From Agriotes lineatus (Eukaryota; Arthropoda; Insecta; Coleoptera; Elateridae): 64,000 nt of DNA. This document shows, piece after piece, positions 20,940 to 33,065 of this stretch. Under the pieces are notes generated by a model that worked only from the letters and a program-made list of their open reading frames with translations, was not told the DNA's origin and ran no database searches. The stretch spans positions 89,510 to 153,509 of the forward strand of contig CALNHX010003300.1 in the NCBI GenBank assembly GCA_940337035.1, written 5' to 3'. A program made the translations under genes and the position numbers. The number at the start of each line of letters is the position of its first letter. The stretch's first letter is position 1.

Positions 20940-23900
20940 TTCATCAATAATGCCGTACTTAACTTTGATAGCCGTAAATGGAATGGGAAAAGTATGTGAC
21001 TGACTCTTTTTGATTCTTTTAACAGGTAGTTTAAAATTAAATCAAAAATAATTACGGTTAATCTTATTTGACAATTTGTGGCAATAGTTTAAGAATTTTG
21101 GTAGAAAAACGCCATGCTTGTTTAATAAAGACTTGTACAGATGTCTAAATGATAAACATCGTTATGTAGTGCTAGGTTTGTTTGAAAATACCCTCGCCGC
21201 ACAGCTTCAATAAATGCTGTAAAGGCGACAGCGTAATTCGTCGCGTCGAACTTCTCGCGTCAAGCACGAGGGACAGATCAGTAGTTGGACAAGTATAATC
21301 GACCAGAGAGCTAGTGGGTCGGCGAACCATTGTTGCTTGTTTATGACTGTTTTGTAAAGACCTACCGTGCCACTTTTAGGTAAACTACAACAATTAACAA
21401 ATAAATCCAGGAAATTGAATACATCTTCTTTTCAAGTTTTGAGAAACTTTATATCAAGCTATTGCCGGATACGTTCAAAGTTACGCCCTTTATCTTTTCA
21501 ATACCTATCATTTTGGAAGTAGGCTCTAAAATAACACCCTGCTGCGACGCCGCTTTGAAAAGCCGGGCATACGTTGACGCGAATTGCTCGTAGTGCAATT
21601 TTTGTACTGCCACTGTATAATTTTTATCGTCTCCCTAACGCAGCCTTAAAAGCCTACTATCACATCTGCCACACCCATTTCGCGAGTCGCCACTTTAAGG
21701 GTTCTCCACTTTGGTTATGTGTTCGACGCGCGAACACTATCTGCAAGCCCGCAAATATCGCTCAAATTTGGCGGCCGCCCATCGACATTTTGCTCAGCGT
21801 TTGTGGTCTGGGACTTTGCGTCAATTGTCTCAATTTTGATTACGTCAGCGATACCTAATCCAAGATCTAACATTTGTAAATTACAGTCAACGTTGTATGT
21901 GTTTCAGCAAGTAGTTTGCATGTTGTGATGCAACTGTTGGGGTATATTACCTTTGCAGTACAGTAACACATTCAGCGCTTTGTATCGCATTATTAATATT
22001 GTTTTCCCCATAGAATCTTACCTCAGGCGAACACATGTGTAGGTTTTGCTTCTCCCAACAAGTCTTAATATATTATATATAATGTATTCGTATTTCGAAC
22101 TCAAGTAAGCTAATCTACAGATCAGGAAACCAAGTTTCAAGTCTTAGAGCTTAACAACGTACCCATCGGAAACTCCCAATCAATATGGCATCCAAAACGT
22201 ATCTTTCAAAGTGCAAGTATTTTGACCATCGCGAGCGAGCCGCCTTCTATTTCAGTTTAGGATCAATTACCATTGCATTGAGCAAGCGGACCATTTTAAA
22301 CTTTTTATAAGCGGGGATTTAGCGGTAACAGTAGATAAAAATCTGTTTTGGTAACAATAGTAACAAAATTCGTGTTACTTCCTGCTTGTCTTTGTATATC
22401 TTTCGCTATTATAAAAAATGTCTTCGTTTCAACTGTAATGATCGTTGTTTGCAGTTTGCTAATATGTATTTTTATTATTTCGCAAATTCCGTTAAAGTCG
22501 TCAAACAGGCTCATTTGGTTATAATTGTGATACTGTAATAAGGCAGTTTATTTCTTAATAAATTAGTTGATATACTGAAGTTTAGTTCTCTATTGTCATT
22601 TACAAGTTTGTCAGTTAATGGACCATGTTTTTATTTATAATCTGTTGTATCTTTACTTGTACTTTTTATAAACGTTTCACAACTTTTCATGGTTCTGTCG
22701 GTATGCTATCAATACTTACACCATTTAACTGGTCTACTATAGATTTTACTGTGCAACGTAGTGTTGTAGGAACGAACTTGAAATTCACATTCCTATAAGA
22801 AAACGATCTACTACTGCTTTCCCTAATAATCGTCTCCAGGTTAATTTAAACCCCACCTGGATATTCCCACCCTTATACTGGCTGAAACGGATGTTTGGTA
22901 GCCCTCGCCTCTATGGTTCTTTTTCAGGTTTTAATCAGTATGTTATACCATTATCAATTGTGCGCGAATTTTTTAAGTGCATCGATTCAGTTTATGTGTG
23001 TGCAGCGTTCAAGCTTACTCGCTGGATGTTGTGAAGAACAATACAGTCGCAAGCTCGCTTTAGTTGGGAGTGGTGAGAAGAAGATAGGCACCTGCAACTT
23101 CTGAGTACATTGTGCAAAAATGCCATAAGGTGAAATACATATAAGTCGTAAAAAGCCTTGCACAAACGCCAATTCCATAGTGCTCCATTGTGTACAAAAA
23201 TGTGTACCTCAGCCAAAGATTGGTAAAACGAGACGTCATCCGTAGTTGAGATTTTAGGGCGCGAGGACAAGGCATCCCCGCAGCATTTAGTATGGGGACT
23301 CTCAACGCATTATGCAGTTCAAGGTTTGTATTGTGCAATTGGAGGGCAGCCGAATGCGTGACTTTGCAATTCACAGTAAATGTGATACATAAAATATTTG
23401 CCGCTAAGCAATAAAGCTTACATCGAGCTGCGTTTAAATAACGGTTAAAAGATGTGTGTAAATCACGTCACGTTTTCATGCATGCGAATATGACTAGGGT
23501 CGGTCTCAGACAGGTACCGGCTTCAAGTATTTTTAATGTTGCGCTTTTAACGACATGTATTGCAGCATTTTGTTTTACGGTGTCTTATACATGTTCTAAA
23601 CCTATCAGCGAGCAGCCCAAGCTATATTACACGTAGATTCTAAGAAGTACTCCTATTTTACGTGATTTTCTTTGTTTTTAAATGTGCATACATATATCTG
23701 TGTAATTAAATTAGCTTTTCTTGTGCATTGGCTGAAGCCTTTTTCAGCCCGAGAACACTACATGGGTGGACCAACTTTCTGTTTTTTGTTTTGACAAGTG
23801 GTTACCGTTCGCAGCCACGACTGACGTATTTTCAAGTTGTTATTTTTACTAATCTAGCAAAGTAATTGAACAGGGAAATTCAATGTTAAAGTGTCAAGTC

Positions 23901-24022
23901 CTATGCAACGTCTTGTTTCAATATAGCTTACAATGCAACGGTTAGGCTCGAACCATCACCATAAGTGTTGCTAGATTTCTATATTAAATAAGGGAGATAA
24001 GACTTAATCCGAGAAACGGTTA
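20940..24022. other. Unassigned DNA
   Basis: No gene recognised. Positions 21180-21870 and 22840-23640 are somewhat GC-richer and non-repetitive. Overlapping short frames occur on both strands, none with family similarity. Around 22080-22560 the sequence is AT-rich. Confidence 0.25.
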
Positions 24023-24710
24023 TATAGAAAATTATCTGTAAAGGGCTTTCCTCAGAATTTCCCTCACAAGTGGGCATTGGAACACTAACTAACTTTAAAT
24101 ATCAAAGAAACTAGGGATATAAATATATTAATGTTGGTAATAACATTGAAACAATAAAAGTAAACACTTGGTAATGCAAATTACATCAATTTTCAAATAA
24201 GCGAACCTCAGTGCCTGTAAATCTAATTTTAACGTTTGCCAGTAGATAGCAAGTAAATAACCCATTTATTATGTTCAGTCACGAAACACGTGCGATGCGG
24301 TTACCTTGAATAGAGCGCATTTATGGTTAGCCCTCTCAATTTCTTTTGTTATATTTACCCTGTATATGTTGCGTCCCATTTTCTTGAAAGCTAAATCATG
24401 AACTCCGTGCAAATAATTGCTTTCATTTAGTTCTCAGTTAAAATGAAAGAATTCTATTTTTAATGCGTTCACAATGTGTATGTTTGTCCTAATTTTTCTT
24501 AGTGTCATGTCAGGCAGACATATAAACTGCATGAAAAATGTTGTCTCCTTTCAACAAATAATTTTTGAGTTATATCGATAACAAACAGACAGACAGACGA
24601 CAGACACAGATTTGAGAAAACTTATTTTTAGAGATGTAGGGACCTTCAAGATCTGACGATATTTTTGCGCATACAATAGTTCTTCTGTATTTTAGACGAG
24701 GCAAGTAACA
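24023..24710 (-). mobile_element. Family C element, diverged copy
   Basis: Same orientation as the copy at 12111-12876. From left it shows a block like GGGCTTTCCTCAGAATTTCCC (24040-24065), a diverged middle, TTGAGTTATATCGATAACAAACAGACAGACAGAC (two pieces around 24565-24600), GGGACCTTCAAGATCTG, and the terminal TTAGACGAGGCAAGTAACA. The tRNA-like part has lost a recognisable B-box, so this is probably an older copy. Confidence 0.6.
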
Positions 24711-25155
24711 ACTAATAAAATTTTCGGTTGGAAATAGAGCAGCGATGAATATCGTTTCGTAGTAAACTGTCCGACATAAAAAAAAGATATTTTGATTAGT
24801 TTGGAGGAGACACTGGACCGAATGATAAAAGAACAAATAAAATACGAGTTTTTTCGTGCCTTGATATATGCTCAGTCATTGTAGACGTTTTCGTGACATA
24901 GATATTACTGGAGTCAATGTTTGCACTCTAAAAACTGTTCTTAGCATCACCACTGCTGCCACGGTTCCATAATACCATTCTCTTTTTGACTTTGACGGTC
25001 GTCTTGCTCTTTAATCCTAGGTCAGCTACGTTCGACGTCACTCCAACACTGCTCGGTTATTTACGTTGTCGAATTGCCATAAGGCTGATATTTTTTATTG
25101 TGTTAAACCATTTAGACCTAATAAGGAAAACTCCTCCTCTTCGATACCTCCTTAG
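24711..25155. other. Spacer
   Basis: Nothing recognised. Confidence 0.3.
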
Positions 25156-25355
25156 CTAGGCCATTCCGCCAGCATTTTTGTCCGCCACGGCCATCTCCGT
25201 ACTACACAGAAGCTGGCTGTTTTCTTCGAAAGGGCGAAGGAAATCTTCGACGAAGAAAGGATTCCCTTCAGGAGGGCAAAAATCACTCTAAATTTGAGGG
25301 TAGAGGTCTACGGGGACATAGTCTTAGAATAACAGCATGTAAAAAGACTTTAAGG
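25156..25355 (+). CDS. Candidate internal exon of an unidentified gene
   Basis: A pyrimidine-rich acceptor (CTCCTCCTCTTCGATACCTCC followed by TTAG, AG at 25154-25155) and a strong donor TTAAGG|GTAAGTG (GT at 25356) bracket 200 bp that is GC-richer than the surroundings. Two of the three frames are long. One gives 57 codons with a charged stretch (KLAVFFERAKEIFDEERIPF) but stops at TAA 25330. The other stays open through the donor and is rich in Lys/Arg/Gly. Neither resembles a family I know. It could be a real exon, a transcribed non-coding exon, or a decayed transposon piece. Confidence 0.2.
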
Positions 25356-26689
25356 GTAAGTGATGCGAGTTTCTATTCAAACTTCTACCAAACACTACCT
25401 CACTGTTGACATGAAGTTTCACAGCATTTAAAGGAAGGCATACATTTAATTGCACCGTTTTTTTGCCTTTAAATCGCCAACTTCTGAATATAGGACTCGC
25501 GCTTTTGTTTTCACATTGTTTCTTGTTTTGTTAATATTTTTATTGTTTTACCAGCAAGTTTTACAATAGCATATTTCCATCACTTTCTCGGTCTGTCCAC
25601 GATCTTTTTCGCAATTGTTAATCGCCTGTTTATAAGAATATTCGACCTTAATCGCTAGATGGTTTGGAAACGTGACCTATACACTTCCACTTAATATTAG
25701 CAATTACTTCTAATACATCCTAAACGTTTGTGCTTCATATCTCCTCATTTGCTGTTTTATTCTGTACACTTATTCTAATCATTGCTCGCTTGGTCATTGA
25801 ACAGAATTGCCTGGAGGCTGGATCAGGATTCCGTTGTTTTGCGCTGGTTCTATCCCTTAAGCACATAAACGAGACTGCGTTTATGTTTTAAACCAATGTA
25901 GTCAATGGTACTTAAAAGAGACGACAGTAAACTACCTTGAGAGACGCAGCCTCAAGTCTCGATAATATTATGGCTTGGTATCAGGGTAGCGACATAGTGA
26001 ATGAATCAGACATTGGATGCAGATTTTTTTATTACGAAAATAAACGTTCTATTTATACAAAACAAGAATGCTTAACTAAGTAACATATCAAAGTTCAGAA
26101 TAGTGTAGTGTACTGGAACGCGTTTAAAAATACAAAAACCGCAATTCAGCACAGTAAGCTTTTATAGTTCCGTATGTGTTTGCAGGACAGAGCAGTGAAC
26201 TTGGGTTTACTAGGTCGCGTACTGCGTGAAATTCCAAGTTGCAGTTTGCTGCGGTTTTTAAACTCAATGCTTGCGAAACAAGATTAGTTTGTTAATATTT
26301 CGTAAATAGGAACTGAAATTTGCCTGTTTTAATTCAAGATTAAAACAGATATAAATTAAATATAAACTGGCGAAATTATGAAGTAAAACTGGAGGTTAAA
26401 ACTGCTTGTTTATGAAATCAGAGTTACATTTAGAACTTCTGACTGGATTTCGTAAATTTTGTTATTAAAATTTATGTGTGTTTAAATCAAGTTTAAACAG
26501 TCATCCTAATAGTATTTGCTGAGTTCTTAATTAACATCATAATCTCTAGGCCACACCGTAATAGTGGTGTGATTTATTTTTGTTATATACATTTCTCAGT
26601 TTGAAATTTGCGAAAGCTCTCTAGTTGTTGTCCAACCTCATTTGTGTTTTGCTTTTCCTTCCCAGTGTATATCATAGATGCATTTTTTT
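25356..26689. other. Spacer
   Basis: No feature recognised; moderate AT-rich sequence. Confidence 0.3.
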
Positions 26690-26860
26690 ATTTCCTTTCT
26701 TTACAAGATTGGGTATTCTTGATTTGGATTCACAATTTCAGTTTTAGATGTGTGTATGTTCATGCTTAAATTCTTTGGCGTTTTCATTAACTCATTCAGC
26801 ATTTTCCTCGTTTTATTTGTAATAAGAAAAGCAACATCTAGGTATCATCCGAATTATTCC
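26690..26860 (-). pseudogene. LINE reverse transcriptase fragment (palm, after YADD)
   Basis: The minus strand reads VAFLITNKTRKMLNELMKT, then NLSMNIHTSKTEIVNP. This corresponds to the segment just after the catalytic FADD box of non-LTR RTs (ADDxALLxxxxxxLxxxLxxLxxxxxxxGLxxNxxKTE). The FADD itself is damaged: an in-frame stop or shift lies at GATGATACCTAGATG (about 26836-26850). Short flanking stretches may belong to the same LINE but are too decayed to assign. The clade is uncertain. Confidence 0.75.
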
Positions 26861-28979
26861 GGCCTGTTCTCTTCCAGTTAAATTGCTTCTTTTGATATGT
26901 TTTCTTCATCAATATACTCTTCAATGTAAATTCTTTTTTACTTTGATATAAGAATGTGCTCTCTCCTTTTTACAATACATTAGCTAGCGTGCTAGCTGTA
27001 AGTAATTATTGATCTCAGTTCGAATCAGGGTACGAGGAGAAGGTATTGCAGATTGTGGTAGTTATGCTACGCACAAAGCGAAAGTATATTTTTGAAAATT
27101 AGAAGTAGTTAACTGAGTTGGAAAGAATCATGTTGTAGAAAATTAATTGACACTGTAAACGCCTCCTTGCGATATTCCATGAAGGTCTAGATGAGTACTA
27201 GTTGGTGTGGACCTCAGATACCATATCAGAAAATTGTAATTACTATTAGTCATGTCAATAAGTCATTAAATGTGTAATCTCGAGGTATACTTCTTCCGAA
27301 TGAAATTTTCAGAAAGTTGGGTACAATCAGTACTAGAACAATATAGCGCGGAAGAGGTAAAATTTTTCCGATCATATCTATTTATCACATTTATACTTTT
27401 AGATACCAATATCCTAACACTAATTTCTTGTGATCATGAAAATCATTAAGTGAATATTTGTTACAGCACAATACACCTGAAAGACTCAAAACAATAACTA
27501 AAATATTGGTTTGTCCCAAAGGGCATTATCACTTGCGTCGGTCCTTTGCTCCAAATATTGCTTGAACGTGTAACGATTATTTTATTTCGTTCTTCTTGCC
27601 GTCCTTTGCAACTGCTTCCTGCCTACATATCGAATACTTAGAATTTTATACACGATAACATCATATTACCTGTTCGGCGGCTTGCCATAACAACAACTAC
27701 GTCTAGTCGTAGCGATGTGTCTGTGCTTTCTGAGGAGTCTGTCTGGTCGAAAATCAGCAAACGAATCGAAAGTTGGTAAGTGGAATCTATATAAAACTGT
27801 GATCTGTTGTGTAGTGTTTACATCCTTGTAATATTTGAAAACATTTTTTTTGCTTATTGTTCCTTTAACTTGAACTTTTCCGTTAACCGAGTTCCAAAAA
27901 CAAATACCATCATTATTCACTAGAGCAAAAACTGTCCCATTTTATTCTTTTGTGTCATTTTTAAATATTTAAGTGCTAGGCACTTATATCTCCTCTCTGT
28001 GTATCCATTAAAAGCTTAGCACAAACTTGAAAATGGTATACGCTATTGCTGGAAGCTGCAAAATCTACCGTGTCAAGATGGCAGAACTAGTACCGCTATC
28101 GGCAAAATATACGAGTAGCTATGAGAATAAATAACTTTTTAGGGCACTTTTTCTTGCGCTATAGATGTGTATCAACGACAGCATGATATGCACGTCGCTT
28201 CCGCAAAAACACGCTCAAAAGCTTCTTATTTACTTATTTTGTAAAATGAAATGTGTGTCATGGCTTGAAGCGGGATAAGACAGATATAGGCGTGAGTAAA
28301 AGGTTGCAGTCGCTCGGTTTATCAACGGCAGGGTGTAATCTAGGCGCTTACATTATCAAAAAGAAGATGTTGAAGAGATATCGACTACGTCAGCAACCCC
28401 TACCTACAAGAACAAGGCGCATTGAGAGCTGAATACAAAAGTACCAATGAGACAAGTTAATGAGTTTATTGAATATTGAAAATATGCTGCAATTTACAAA
28501 TGTTTGAATAATTTTTGGATTGCTCTACGGGCTTAGCAAGGGTGCCTCTTAGTTTTTAATAATTTATCTTTCTAGAAATACAATTACCTCCCTAAAAATT
28601 GCCTCTGAAATTAATGTAGCGTTCCTGAAGCATTAGAAAGTGTGGGATGTGCTCATTTTCGAACTTTTACTCAAGCAGTAATTAACTTTTCTGATAAATT
28701 AAGAAAAATATAATGGGAAAGGGAATGCAGCGGATTTGAAATTTAATGTTAAATCGATGCTAAGGAAAGGAACGAAAATTCTCTATCTAAGCAAACCAAT
28801 CTGATTGCTATCATTGATTTTTAACTCACTTGTTCTTGAACCATGAAAGACTCAATAAAAACTCATTATATTTTAGAAAATACTTTGTTAATCTTATAAA
28901 CAAGGTTCCATTCGTACATTACCAAAAAATTTAAAGGTTTAAAACTGCCGTCTTTTATATAGGACGTCAGGAAAAAGTG
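26861..28979. other. Unassigned DNA
   Basis: No gene recognised. The minus-strand 84-codon frame at 27666-27920 has no identifiable motif. Confidence 0.3.
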
Positions 28980-29706
28980 TTACTTTACTTTGTGTGATAG
29001 AAAACATTTCACGTCAAGTCCATTGTCACATTTTACACATCTTGTAGTGGTTTTAAGATGACAGTGACGATTTCTGGTTTGTTTATCTTGGGGAATGACA
29101 TATTGACTTATTCCATCTAACCGCGAATCAATAGTCTCCCTTTCTCTTGGGCGACCCACTGAATAGGTGTTAGTTTTTTCTTTGTTTGAAGTAGAAAAGT
29201 AGCTACTCTTCTTTCAACAGCTAAATGGTCTAGCTGTTGATTATGGTCCATGATAGGGCTAAGTTGCCACGCATTTTGCATGACCATATCGATACAATTG
29301 GCAAATAAGCCAAAGCATAATTTTTTTGCCTCTAATTCCAGTGCGGCATAATGAAATGATTTGATCATTTCTATCGACGCCCCCATATTCTTGTTGTATA
29401 GTTTTACCATAAATGTCTGGGCTACTAGTACTGTCCGTTTTCTTGTAGAGAGTACTTTTTACCTTGCCAGTAAGATTGACACTAACAGCATTTTATGCTA
29501 AAGACACTATGCTGTTACCATGCCAACACAGAACAGTCAGATTTTTATCAAGGTCTGTCTTGTAGTAATGTGTTCCCTTGCACCCTTTTTCATTTAAGCT
29601 GTTGATTGAAAATAATTTTTTTACAATTCTATTGCTTCGAAATGTACCAGTTCCCCAAATGCCATTGCTGATAGTTGTAAAAGCATTCTGGTGAAAACAG
29701 TACAAA
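28980..29706 (-). pseudogene. piggyBac-type transposase, C-terminal third
   Basis: In transcription order: GIWGTGTFRSNRI with GTHYYKTDLDKN and CWHGNSIVSLA (29705-29493, the GIxxTGTxRxNR and WxDNxxVxLAS blocks). Next comes KLYNKNMGASIEMIKSFHYA (29410 down, the YNKxMGGVDxxD block, with GGVD lost), then CIDMVMQNAW and RRVATFLLQ. After a frameshift near 29120 there is a Cys-rich tail CHLKTTTRCVKCD...CFLSH ending at TAA 28980. All hallmark blocks of a PGBD transposase C-terminal half are present in order, including the zinc-binding RING-like tail, but frameshifts and the lost GGVD aspartate make it inactive. TTAA-flanked ends were not identified. Confidence 0.9.
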
Positions 29707-29709
29707 CGT

Positions 29710-30356
29710 ATGCTGAAGAGTATGGAAAATCATCGTCTTCTATCATAGCCAGTGCCTCGTGCAACGTAAGACATCTAAAACACCATAAAAGGTGATAAAC
29801 AACAACAAAAATTTTTTATAGATAATAATTTATAATAGTAAATATTCCTTACGTACTATATTTAGGACGGCATTTTGCAACCTCCCTTTTTAACCGGTAA
29901 TCATGCGGTATTTGGCAGTGTATTAGCAGAAATAGTAGGGTTTATATGATATACTAACTATGGAAATGGATAATAAAACAAAGAATATTGATTTTTTTCA
30001 CTTACCTTGCAAATCTGTTGTCATAATCACTCATTTTCACAAGAATTTAGACCTACATCAAATCGATACTAATTGAAAAAGAAGCAATTTGGTCTATTAT
30101 ATTGACAGAGTTAGGTATTTCAAACAACATCGACAGATGATTTGAACCAGGGACATACCCAGATATGATTAATTGTGGTGTGCTTCTCTTAGAACGTTAG
30201 GGATATCTGAGTTTTGAGGCAGATGAAAACGATTACAGAATTACGAGGCTGTGCAAACAATAAGGTCTGACTTGATAAGATCGCAGAGAATCGATTGAGC
30301 AGAATATAAAAATGCATGAAATAATATTTAAGAAATCGCAGATTAAGACTTCAAAG
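29710..30356. other. Spacer, may include decayed 5' part of the piggyBac
   Basis: No clear blocks of the piggyBac N-terminal half remain. Positions 30349-30356 (CTTCAAAG) are the left target duplication of the next element. Confidence 0.3.
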
Positions 30357-31093
30357 TAGAGATAGGCGCATGAGTGAGTATTCACTCACGTCGCGCACGT
30401 TTCAAACTTGCTCCCGTTCACGGCGTGAGCCTCCACTTACGACGTAACCCCCAGCTTTTATTTGAAAATTTAAATGCAGAAAGAACAAAATGCTCAACTT
30501 TAAAGGCAATAAATGACTCGCAACAGAACTAAAAACTCTAAAATAATTATGTCTTGCATGTGACATAATTTACGCGATATGTTGCAACCAGAATAGTAGA
30601 CACAAAAAGAGATCAATGTAAATTTACTACAATAGCTTACAAAAACGGTAAATATTTATTCTCGGAAAAACATTTCTTGCAACCGTCCTGAAAGACATTA
30701 CATTAATACCAAAAACTGTCATTGGAATTGACGTTATCCCTTACCGATATGAGTACTAGAAAGTATATGTTGCTAGGCAACACTTTTAATTCCTAGGTTT
30801 AAAGGTACTTTTGCGTCCGAGGAACTAAAAGTATGATCTACTTGGTCGCCTATAGACAAAGGCACGCGATTGACTGTAGACACAGTGGCGTAACAAGACG
30901 GTTTGGCGCCGGTGTGCAAGAATAAATGATAGCCGCTGTAGACAAGAAGTTTTACAAAAAAGAGGGGGGGGGTAATTTTTGATCATGCAACACTTTAAAT
31001 TTAAAAGAAAATTAATAAGCTCTTTTCTTAAGAAGAAAGGTTACTTACTGCAAAATAAAACACATTTAGATGTTTAAATCTTTTATTAAATAT

Positions 31094-31510
31094 AACATAA
31101 TATTAATAATAATAATAATAATAATCCCATTATTCCCTATTGGGACATGGGGTATTCGTATATTCCTTTGCTATTTGGCTCAGTTGTGCTATAGTCCTTC
31201 CTGTCTCTTGTTTTACAGTTCTCCTCCACGTTTTTCGCGGGCGTCCTCTGTTTCTGAAACCCTAAGGGTTCCAATCAAAACTTTTCTACAAATTTCAGTT
31301 TCACTTTTTCGCAACGTATGCCCTAACCATCCATATTTTCTTCTCCTAATTTCTATATTAATGTCCACCTGATTTGTTCGAAATAATGACTGGCCACCCA
31401 ACACCTATTTACAAACACCTGCAATTTCTGCTTTACCAGTTCTGTAACCGTCCACGATTCCGATCGATAAAGTAGAACAGGTTTTACCATTACATCAAAC
31501 ACTCGCAAAA
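31094..31510 (-). pseudogene. RTE-like LINE 3' end with (ATT)n tail, inserted in hAT
   Basis: Minus strand, in order: VKPVLLYRSESWTVTELVKQ, KLQVFVNRC, then after a deletion and frameshift RTNQVDINIEIRRRKYGWLG, HTLRK, and GRPRKTWRRTVKQETG ending at TAG 31131-31133. These are the standard blocks C-terminal to the RT domain of an RTE/RTE-X-like ORF2 (VLLYGSETW, LQxFxNRC, IxxRRxxWxGHxLR, GRPxxTWRR). The copy ends in an (AAT/ATT)n run at 31100-31125, as expected for RTE elements that end in short tandem repeats. The catalytic domain is absent through 5' truncation. It sits just beyond the stop codon of the hAT transposase. Confidence 0.9.
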
Positions 31511-31635
31511 TATAACATGAAACATAAAAAACATATGAAAATACAAAAACAAAAACCACGTAAAAGGAATACAAATTTAAATAATTCTCAAGAAAATTAA
31601 AATATATAGATATATAAATATGTAGGTATAGCAAT

Positions 31636-33065
31636 TTAATTGAACTCTCCTTTTCGAGACTTTGCTAAAGCTAACATATCTATCAGTGAATTAAACCAAT
31701 AGTACTGGCTCTTACTTTCTCGATATTCAGTACTGCAAAACTCTTTAGGCGTATTTGGCTCATCTTACTTAGCAAAAAGTTTTTAATAATTTTTAATTTT
31801 AGAAAAGATCTCTCAGTGGAGGCTGTAGTGACGGGATGTAAAAAATAGTGTTACGATTTATCTTCTGGGCTATTAAAAATTATACGCCGCTTCTTATTTT
31901 AAGCATTTATTTCCAGCAATTTAACTTAACGATTTAACAAAGACACAAGAACTATTAATACGGAACACAAATTATCTATAGACACAGGAAGAGGAACTAT
32001 ATCTAACAACAAATACACTTTATTTATTTACATACGACTTAAACACGAATGATTTATATAGTAAGCTTCGCGCACTTCAAAGCTAGATTCCGACTGCCCG
32101 TTTTTTCCTGCTGCGCCTATTTATATATCGCTGTTCAAACAATTTTTGAACATGAATTTTGGGAATAAAGTGGAATAGAGTGAAAACGGAGGTGCACGCA
32201 TTTAACCTACAAAGGAACTGCATAAATTACGCCAGATAAAATATGGGTCATGTTTCTGTGCCGCGATAACAACTAAGTGCAAACTACGCACGTAACAAGC
32301 GCAGTTCCTTAGATTTCAAAACAGACGTTGCAGTTTTTAATTGTGTATCACCGCATGTCAAAGGCACAGCGCAGCAGTTCTGTAAACTAGTGGGTCAAAA
32401 TAACAAACTTAGCGTTTAATATTACGTTAGGTTACACACATATGATTGTAATTATTAATAGTAGGGCGTAAATATGGCATACATTTATTGTATAAATAGC
32501 TCTGTGATATGTAGTAGAATTTAATATACGCTTAACCACTAACGTGTATTCATTGACGAAGGGATGAATATAGGCTACAAATATTCGTAACAAGACGGCT
32601 TGGCCTGACCCTCTTACCCTCGTCTCTTAACAACAAAACAAGACTCCATCTCCTGCAAAAACTAAACTGGTTTTACAGCAAAACATAAAAGGTGTAAGTT
32701 CCAATTAATTTTGGGATACATCTTTTTACAATCGCCGAATGATTCCTTCTGGAAGTTTCGCGATATCACTCGATTATTCAGCAATGCTGACGTGTCGCGA
32801 GCATTAATCACCAAGATCGTCCTCTGTTTGCACGCGATCCGCCTCGAAGGTCGTTACAATAGGATATAAGCTGTATACAAATCTGCAAAGCTAGCCAATG
32901 ATGTGTGATTAAACAGACATTGTTCTCCCACTTCCTTCACTAATAAGCGACATTTAATACTAGTTGTGTACGAAGATCGAAATTGTACAATTTGCTTTAG
33001 TCGTCATCGAGATCAGTTTCATACGTAGTTTGAAGTAATTTGGCACTCTCTATGACCTCTGTATC
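31636..33065 (-). pseudogene. hAT transposase (ZMYM1-like), C-terminal part, split by LTR
   Basis: From 33065 downwards the minus strand gives AKLLQTTYETDLDDD and ASFADLYTAYI before the LTR. On the other side of the LTR follow FLHPVTTASTERSFLKLKII, KNFLLSKMSQIRL and FAVLNIEKV, then after a frameshift SLIDMLALAKSRKGEFN and TAA at 31636. TASTERSFLKLKIIK is the hATC dimerisation signature (VASxERSFSKLKLIKxxLRSxMxQxRLxxLAxLxIE) of the ZMYM1-like hAT group. The N-terminal zinc finger and most of the DDE domain are not recognisable upstream of 33065. At least two frameshifts plus the LTR make it non-functional. Confidence 0.88.
31849..32858 (-). mobile_element. Solo LTR (about 1010 bp) with 4-bp target duplication
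   Basis: On the minus strand it begins TGTAACGACC (32858) and ends TCGTAACA (31849), so it has TG...CA termini with short inverted repeats. It is flanked by ATAG at 31845-31848 and again at 32859-32862. Minus-strand promoter and poly(A) features are in order: TATATAAATAGGCGCAG (around 32120), then AATAAAGTGTATTTG (around 32010). A 4-bp duplication and 1-kb length suggest a Gypsy-type LTR left by recombination between two LTRs. It interrupts the hAT coding frame just before the hATC signature. No internal retrotransposon sequence remains. Confidence 0.85.
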
